Assembly: GCF_964340395.1 (NCBI RefSeq)
Contig: NC_135553.1
Span: 24,796,949 to 24,860,948 of the forward strand
Length of the DNA stretch: 64,000 nt
Origin: Glandiceps talaboti
Lineage: Eukaryota; Hemichordata; Enteropneusta; Spengelidae
Direction: 5' to 3'
Each line of letters begins with the position of its first letter. The first letter of the stretch is position 1. Under the pieces are notes generated by a model, which made no database searches, was not told the origin of the DNA, and saw only the letters and a program-made list of their open reading frames with translations. The translations under genes were made by a program, and so were the position numbers. This document shows, piece by piece, positions 59,701 to 64,000 of the stretch.

Positions 59701-62700
59701 CTCATCATAAATACAGGGTCACTTTTAACTTTTTATATCAACTGGTGATTCTTTTACAGCTAACAGCAATATGATGAACCATGTCAATGCAGTATCAACA
59801 AAAATATCTTGGTTCTTCCATCATGACAGGATCCATAAATCTCACTTTTATCTCATTTCGTTAATAACGATAATGTCGCATTAGAAAAGAAAAGAGTTTT
59901 TAGACTGTTTCATAATACTAGTATTTTTTTTGTCTGTTCCATAATTATAGATTTGTATTTTTGGTTTGTTTCATAATAATGTTCATAATTTGTTTATCCA
60001 GACATATTTCAATGTATCTATGGTAACAGCATATTTACCTCATAATGATAATTCATACAGGTTAAATCTCTCCAGCACTGGTCTCCTCGGATCTTGATCA
60101 GACCCTGAATAGACAGAAAATCAAATGTGAAAAAGTACAACTCTTAGAGAAAGACAAAGGCCTGTATGGCATGTTACGGCTTGTGTATGTACTAAATTTA
60201 CATAAAATCACCTTGAATGGTAAAATAAAGGTATAAGTTATAACTTAGATAATCCATCAAACCATTCTAACAAAATTCTTTTGGTGAGGTCTGTAGGTGT
60301 CAACTAACACCTTATTGTGATGAATTGACTCTAAGAAGATATTTATTTGACAAAACCTAACACAAATATTTATAGATATGTGGCGAAATCCAAGTCACGG
60401 AGAAGTCAAACTTTGATACTTTTTAACAAATTCTGACATAAACATTACGTACGGGGGAAATTGTCAACTTTGGATAGGGTTAATGTCACCCCTTTTATCC
60501 TAATTGTATCTCAGTATATTCATATTATAAATTATAGCAAGGTAGAATTGTGAAAAGGGTTTCCAAATTTATGACGTAGAAAAGTCAATTTATGATTCAT
60601 AACAAATCAATTTATGATTACTTGGAATAGTGTATCCCATGAATGTATATAAATTATACATATTATTTATGATTAGCAAATGTGTCTCAATATGTAATTT
60701 TTCTTCAGTGCTCTGAAAGTTCATGAAAGTGTTTGAAAACTATTCCACGAATAATATATTATGGTGATTTGAAATGTAGGGGGATAAAGTTATCAAATAA
60801 GCTAACGGTATGTTTTGATATAAGTTTTGAGAAGTTGAAAATCATCAAAAAGACAATGTACAGGTTTTGTCATTTTATTTTTGATGGACATAGGGGGTCC
60901 TGTAAAGGGCCATTTTGTTAATGACATAGGGGGTCCTATAAACATAACTTGATTACTTTATTTACCTATTATTTCCTTCCTTTAATGCCATTTATTTTCC
61001 ATTTTGTTGTTGTGGGAGTGAGTGTGGGTAGAAGGCACTCACTCCTGAACAACAAAATAGAAAACAAACAAAAATAAACAAAGGAAATAGAGGTAACTAA
61101 AGAAATGGAGTGGTATTCACCACATCAGATTTGGATCAGATTACATACTGGCTAGACAGATGTTCTGTCAAACAACATACTGTCAAGTCAAATAACCAAT
61201 GTCTGGACAACTAAAAATAAAGATTATGGTAGTACAGTTGAAACATAAAATGAATGAATATTTAGTGGAAATAAAACTGTCAATTCAATGTCCTGTTTTA
61301 CAGTATGATAATGGGTGATTACATTGCATAACCATCAAACCAAAATATTCATAACCATCAAACCAAAATATTCATAACTTGTACTATTTCTTTCCTAGAA
61401 ATCCATCACAATAAATATATATACATGTTAAAATATTTCTTATTTGGAGTGAATTTACAACTTACTGCTCCCAGCATGATTCTGAATATCAGCCATCGAT
61501 ATCCCATAATAGTAACCATTGGTGTCGGTGTCTTCCTGGGTACTTGTCGCCATGACAACAAAGGACACATAAAGATAGCCAGAAACCCTGTCTCTAATAG
61601 CTGAGATTCCCATCCTGAAAATAAACAGAATGAGATTGAAAATTAGAATTTATGTTTACTTACTTGCTTACTTATCTCATCCCTACCCCACTCCAAATAT
61701 TACAGGTGGGTGAAAATAAACATATTTTTTTATTTTGATCTGAGAACTGAAAATTTGGGTCGGTCAGTGAGAAACAAAAAAAATAGGGTCCCCCGTAGAG
61801 TGGAAACCAGGGCACCACCATACTATTATTTGGTTTTAACTTCTATAGTCTGCATCTATATGAATTATACTTTATTTGTATTCTAGAGTATAGCCTGCAA
61901 GCCAAATATATATACATGATATATAGTAGTGTATTACATGTGTTCTGTATCTAATTAATAAGATTCAATGAACACCTAACATTTAGCTTCCAACAAGTCA
62001 TAAACTTTCAATTTTCATTAATAACATATCTGAATGATTAATGGTACGATAATATTGTGTACATCGACTTGTTAAGTACAGAGTAACATTCTAGTAGACA
62101 TATTGAAATACATGACACTACCCAGTATTAGTCTGGAGTCTGGTTATCAAAAAGGGTAGAAGTTGAGTTAGTGATTTTTGAGGGGAAATATTACTTTTAC
62201 ACATTTTCATAACTTGTTATTGACACATTCTGATTAAAATTTGAAGTAGGAAATACAGTTGGATTGCTTCTAATTATTTACCTCTATTTCCTTCAAATGT
62301 CAATAAATAGTTTTTGGATTATTTTTCTTGTTTTTGTTCTGGGGTGAATACCTATGATGCAGGAAAAAGTGCTCACTGATAAAATAAAATAAACAAACAA
62401 CACTATACAAAGGAAATAAAGGTAAGTAAAATAATTAAACTGTATTCTTACATCAGATTGTTATTGGCAGAACTTAAACCTAATATTGAGGAAATATACA
62501 AATGATTTGTGAATGAATTAATAATATTAATTTCACCAGATAAAAAAAAAAGTGTTGCATGTCAAAAAATGAAACGATAATAATGATGATTATTTGTGTC
62601 TCACTTTTTATGAAATATTTAATAATTTATTCAAAATGTCCGCATACATTAACATTTGAAACTCTATACTACATGTTAAGATATTTTGCAAACTGAGAAA

Positions 62701-63146
62701 AAATTCTGAACAGTAAATACTCCACTTTTTTACTTTTCCCTTGTGTTTTCACTATCACACCCTCTCAAGAAATAACATACTACATAACAAAATTCATTTG
62801 AACACTGAACTTGGACAAAAAAAAATTAACAGAGGAAAACATCAAAATGTGTATAGATTTCTTCAATAGTTCAAACATTAGTTTTATCATTTCATCTTTC
62901 TAAAAATTTGCTTTCAATTTGTTAGACTTGTGTAAGCCAGTACTATCCAGTTTACACCAGTCCCAACCAGTTCTAATATGAATTGATAGCTGAGATTTCT
63001 ACACAAAACCAGTTCAAACCAGTTCAAACAACTTATAACATGAATTAATATATGAGATTTGCATGTTTCTCTACAAACATAAGTATGCAAATTATGACAT
63101 TTTCATTTTTCTCAGATACAGTATGAAATACTTACCAAAGGAATAC
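44597..63146 (-). CDS. LMF1: Lipase maturation factor, LMF1-like (3' nine coding exons; gene continues past the window)
   Basis: Nine minus-strand exons join in phase to about 415 codons and a TAA stop. The family consists of polytopic ER-membrane proteins that help homodimeric lipases such as lipoprotein lipase fold. Recognisable blocks, in order: SFGWESQLLETGFL, YRWLIFRIMLGAGLIKIRGD, CWRDLTCM, TQPVPNPISYYMHQ, FETLTNHFIEL, GNLSFLNWLTILPSL, VNTYGAFGSVTKERTEVILQ, YEFKCKPGN, RRPCLISPYHYRLDWLIWFA, AEHYRYTYTK and EGKWWKRRRIG. These span the conserved LMF region to its end; human LMF1 has about 567 residues, so roughly 150 N-terminal residues lie upstream, outside the window. The ending, and the SFGWES block rather than an LMF2-like one, favour LMF1. 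Introns are 0.4-6.1 kb. The last intron carries the 59-bp exon-derived array. Coding exons: 63146-63136, 61614-61466, 60104-60039, 59271-59101, 58247-58064, 55066-54913, 54516-54333, 51067-50955, 44813-44597. Confidence 0.93.
45853..46200. repeat. Dispersed repeat copy A in the last LMF intron
   Basis: Aligns collinearly with 53683-54025 over about 330 bp. Shared phrases: CTAGCTGTAAC, TTTTTGTAGCTG, CTTGTTACTGTATTA, AACATGTA and TATTTTAACAATTTTCAGT. The 3' part has further diverged relatives at about 58400-58560 and 58610-58745. Origin unknown; probably an old interspersed element. Confidence 0.65.
46213..51003. repeat. 59-bp minisatellite made from an LMF exon end plus its splice donor, about 81 copies
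   Basis: On the LMF strand each unit is the last 44 nt of the penultimate coding exon (GATCTTATAGCTGTCAATCC through CACCCAA) plus 15 intronic nt (GTAAGTACCACCACT). The array starts inside the exon, at 51003, and runs 4.8 kb into the intron. The copy next to the unique exon part supplies the functional exon end and donor at 50955/50954. Copy number follows from length: 4791 bp less one 11-bp insertion near 49300, divided by 59, gives 81. Variants are few: GTAAGT or GTGAGT donors, CAT or CAC (synonymous His), ATA or ATG, and rare CCCAAG/CCAAAG. The distal end copy (about 46213) has a decayed donor, GTATTA. CCACTGATC is shared by the exon interior and the unit junction, suggesting microhomology at the founding duplication. 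Confidence 0.97.
50955..51067 (-). CDS. LMF1: LMF1-like penultimate coding exon, 3' part inside the minisatellite
   Basis: 113 nt, 37 codons plus two bases. The acceptor TTGTAG lies at 51068-51073. It encodes NYEMNPWLINLSAKLL, VNDEEATDLIAVNPFYHTNP and P. It follows a phase-0 exon ending WFAAFQ and ends in AA, which the next exon completes to Lys. The last 44 nt are the founding copy of the 59-bp array. The frame at the donor reads CCC AAG TAA, so failure to splice here terminates at once. Confidence 0.93.
51300..51790. repeat. Degenerate ~120-bp tandem repeats with a 27-bp subrepeat
   Basis: CAAGAATTCAGAAGT..GAT, TTTTGATTCAA and GATTTC..ATGAAAATGG recur about four times at ~110-130-bp spacing. 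Inside, GAAAATGGACAGATTACAAA followed by AATCAGAT is itself repeated two to three times at 51575-51650. Lies in the LMF intron between exons 54333 and 51067. Confidence 0.7.
51800..53680. other. LMF intron sequence, nothing specific seen
   Basis: No open frame with recognisable product and no long repeat. It is bounded by LMF exons on both sides. Confidence 0.5.
53683..54025. repeat. Dispersed repeat copy B in an LMF intron
   Basis: Same orientation as copy A at 45853-46200, with many substitutions and small indels, so an old relationship. Contains TATTTTAACAATTTTCAGTA. Confidence 0.65.
54333..54516 (-). CDS. LMF1: LMF1-like coding exon, KCKPGN block
   Basis: 184 nt, one base plus 61 codons. 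The acceptor GTTGTAG and the donor CAG|GTTAGT fit. It encodes VTKERTEVILQGTLSDDPND, WLEYEFKCKPGN, RRPCLISPYHYRLDWLIWFA and AFQ, the most conserved part of the family. The split first codon (AG+T) gives Ser, yielding YGAFGSVTKER as in known LMF proteins. Confidence 0.96.
54586..54655. mobile_element. Fold-back element, relative of 14912-15005
   Basis: TTTTGGTGTTACTATCTCAA pairs with TTGAGATAATAACACCAAGA about 15 nt downstream, giving a stem of about 22 bp with few mismatches. The arm sequence matches the GGTGTTATTATCTCAAGAA arm of the element near 14.9 kb. Confidence 0.65.
54913..55066 (-). CDS. LMF1: LMF1-like coding exon, VNTYGAFG block
   Basis: 154 nt, two bases plus 50 codons plus two bases. 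Acceptor TCTCTGCAG, donor GGAAG|GTAAGA. It encodes VYVRRVLNISIGILIGYLSI, PVVQNLLSTHQAMNTSFDSL and RLVNTYGAFG, including a hydrophobic membrane segment. Confidence 0.95.
55325..55400. repeat. Homopurine G-rich tract
   Basis: About 75 nt almost free of pyrimidines on the plus strand, made of GAGGGGA-type blocks, with repeated runs of three or more G. It could form triplex or G-quadruplex structures. The G-rich strand is the template strand for LMF transcription. Confidence 0.8.
55410..57530. other. LMF intron sequence, nothing specific besides microsatellites
   Basis: No coding exon recognised; the flanking exon sequences join contiguously in the family alignment, so none is expected here. Confidence 0.55.
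56757..56826. repeat. (GACA)n tetranucleotide microsatellite
   Basis: About 16 GACA units with GATA and CATA interruptions, in an LMF intron. Confidence 0.95.
57532..57583. repeat. C-rich CCACC / poly-C tract
   Basis: CCACC repeats surrounding a poly-C run, in an LMF intron. Confidence 0.85.
57919..58090. repeat. About 2.5-copy duplication of an LMF exon end and its splice donor
   Basis: On the LMF strand the exon end (GGAACAGCACCAAGGGCTAC), the donor and the following TCATT..AGAGGG..TGTTTTG..GC intron start recur. Copy 1 holds the real donor, GGG|GTAAGACAG, at 58063. Copy 2 has GTGAGACAG at the matching place (57986). Copy 3 (57919-57978) has lost the GT. Copies are diverged, with unit lengths of about 60-77 bp, so this is older than the 59-bp array. 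Confidence 0.85.
58064..58247 (-). CDS. LMF1: LMF1-like coding exon, SFLNWLT block
   Basis: 184 nt, 61 codons plus one base. Acceptor TTGTCTGTAG, donor GGG|GTAAGA. It encodes VVLIISGNLSFLNWLTILPS, LCCLDDKFYAFLF and VLQIQREERTGTAPRATW. The last base plus GT from the next exon makes Gly, phase-consistent. Confidence 0.95.
58400..58745. repeat. Diverged partial copies of the dispersed intron repeat
   Basis: TATTTTAATAATTTTCAGTG at about 58480 and a weaker relative (CAATTTTAAGTCAATATATC) at about 58675, each followed by TTGAT..AAAA..CCAAGTT, resemble the 3' parts of copies A and B. Confidence 0.45.
59101..59271 (-). CDS. LMF1: LMF1-like coding exon, TQPVPNP block
   Basis: 171 nt, 57 codons, phase 0 at both ends. 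Acceptor TGTTCCTAG, donor CCAG|GTAAAT. It encodes TQPVPNPISYYMHQEPEIFH, KFETLTNHFIELIVPFFLWI and a hydrophobic segment ending GGLLQILFQ. Confidence 0.96.
59445..59590. repeat. ~85-bp direct duplication
   Basis: AAAGCATTCACATTGCAAC..C followed by TATCCTACCAGGTCCCCAA and TATACAGCT occurs at about 59460 and 59538. It is intronic. Confidence 0.85.
60039..60104 (-). CDS. LMF1: LMF1-like coding exon, IRGDQCWRDLTC block
   Basis: 66 nt, 22 codons, phase 0 at both ends. Acceptor CTATTCAG, donor GAG|GTAAAT. It encodes GLIKIRGDQCWRDLTCMNYH and YE, a diagnostic block of the family. Confidence 0.96.
60868..60935. repeat. Short direct duplication, GACATAGGGGGTCCT
   Basis: Two copies of GACATAGGGGGTCCTRTAAA about 35 bp apart, intronic. 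Confidence 0.8.
61326..61378. repeat. 23-bp direct duplication
   Basis: CATAACCATCAAACCAAAAT followed by ATT, two adjacent copies, intronic. Confidence 0.9.
61466..61614 (-). CDS. LMF1: LMF1-like coding exon, WESQLLETGFL block
   Basis: 149 nt, two bases plus 49 codons. Acceptor TATTTTCAG, donor GCA|GTAAGT. It encodes WESQLLETGFLAIFMCPLLS, WRQVPRKTPTPMVTIMGYRW and LIFRIMLGA. Its first two bases complete the Gly codon begun by the 11-nt exon upstream. Confidence 0.95.
61625..63130. other. LMF intron sequence, nothing specific seen
   Basis: AT-rich. CAGTTC..ACCAGT-type phrases repeat near 62935-63025. No exon recognised. Confidence 0.5.
63136..63146 (-). CDS. LMF1: LMF1-like 11-nt microexon
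   Basis: GTATTCCTTTG lies between a strong acceptor (eight T then CAG, 63147-63157) and the donor GTAAGTATTT at 63135. In phase it reads xxG TAT TCC TTT G, joining to GA of the next exon to give YSFGWESQLLE, which matches the conserved FSFGWESQLLE of LMF1 proteins. A TAA stop in the same frame sits just upstream of the acceptor tract (63158-63160), so the exon cannot extend further. The preceding exon is not in the window or not recognised. Confidence 0.75.
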
Positions 63147-63159
63147 CTGAAAAAAAATT

Positions 63160-64000
63160 AGCGAGAGCAAATGTTAGTTTATCAGTCATATCATGGTAAA
63201 TCAACTTGTATGATGTTATCCATTGGTTCAGACAAAACAAATGCTGCAATATATGAGACAATATTGAGTTTTAGCAAATTTATCCTTTCAGACTGAAAAA
63301 TTCATCACTGTCTGCCTTCCATATTGCCGAATATGAGAAACTGTTGCATCTAACCAGGTGTGATTGGAAAGACAAATGTAAAAAATCCAATTTGCATAGA
63401 TTCCAGGCTAATATCGCAGTCACTTATAATAGTCACAGCATTGTGGAGCACCGACAATGATGAACATTTTCAGTCTTATTTACCCCTCTGTTACCATGGA
63501 TGTTAAACCTCAACAAAAACATCACAACATTAGACATTTCATATTCTGAGATTGCCTGCACACATTTTGCCAAATTTTATCTGCTGTTGGTCATCAACAG
63601 ATGGTATTTTATTTGCATATCACTATATGTAATACCACAGTAACATTTTTTCTATTGTTTTTTTTAGGTACAACAGCGTTCTATCTGTGAGATAATACAT
63701 CACATAGAAATGAACAAACGACATCTACATGTGACATGCACAATGTATATAAAGACCTGGCTCTAAATACTGCAAAGAAAAAGGACAGATAATGTCATAA
63801 ATAGTAAATTTGAAACAAGTTTGAGAATAAAATTTCTTTTTAAAAAATTGAAAGTTCACAAAATTGTACCACGTTCAGAGAAAATGTCTTCAACAGAATA
63901 GATGTGACTTAGGACATTCAGCTAACATAGAGAAAGGTTTATGTATCACCATAGTGAATTATTGACATTAAACAGGATATCTTTTGCCATAATGTGAAGT
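63160..64000. other. Probably LMF intron sequence running off the window
   Basis: I looked on the minus strand for the residues expected before YSFGWES and saw no convincing exon. The N-terminal exons probably lie beyond the right edge. Confidence 0.45.

Noticed and set aside
63160-64000. Further upstream LMF exon
   Set aside because: No minus-strand segment with good splice sites gave the hydrophobic residues expected before the SFGWES block.

Overview
This is a 64-kb piece of an animal nuclear genome. It is AT-rich, almost all non-coding, full of micro- and minisatellites and short fold-back elements, and contains three recognisable protein-coding genes. Gene style (single-exon potassium-channel coding regions, a many-exon lipase-maturation-factor gene with introns of 0.4-6 kb) and protein similarity fit an invertebrate bilaterian. 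I lean towards an invertebrate deuterostome such as a hemichordate or lancelet, but the sequence alone does not settle this.

Layout. Positions 1-17.7 kb hold no gene I can support, only repeats. At 17.8-19.1 kb (+) and 22.4-23.6 kb (+) lie two tandem paralogous inward-rectifier potassium channel genes (Kir, KCNJ family, Kir2/Kir3-like). Each has an uninterrupted coding region, and each has a consensus splice donor 5-6 nt after its stop codon. A locally CpG-rich, TATA-containing region at 21.5-22.4 kb looks like the promoter and leader of the second gene. From 23.7 to 43.0 kb there is no recognisable gene; it holds minisatellites, DNA-transposon-like elements and inverted repeats. From 63.1 kb down to 44.6 kb on the minus strand lie the last nine coding exons of a lipase maturation factor gene (LMF1-like, ER membrane). 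All exon phases join perfectly, and one exon is an 11-nt microexon. The 5' exons lie beyond the right edge of the window.

The most unusual feature is at 46.2-51.0 kb. A minisatellite of about 81 copies of a 59-bp unit has grown from the exon-intron boundary of the penultimate LMF coding exon. Each unit carries the last 44 nt of the exon plus the first 15 nt of the intron, so the intron starts with about 80 extra copies of the exon end, nearly all with an intact 5' splice site (GTAAGT or GTGAGT). Use of any donor but the first would bring an in-frame stop straight into the message. A smaller duplication of the same kind, also covering an exon end and its donor, sits 3' of an earlier exon of the same gene (57.9-58.1 kb). 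A separate 48-bp minisatellite (43.05-44.31 kb) lies just downstream of the LMF stop codon. Its unit length is a multiple of three, which creates a long spurious open frame.

The Kir channels would set potassium conductance at the plasma membrane. The LMF protein would act in the ER on secreted lipases. I see no functional link between the two loci.
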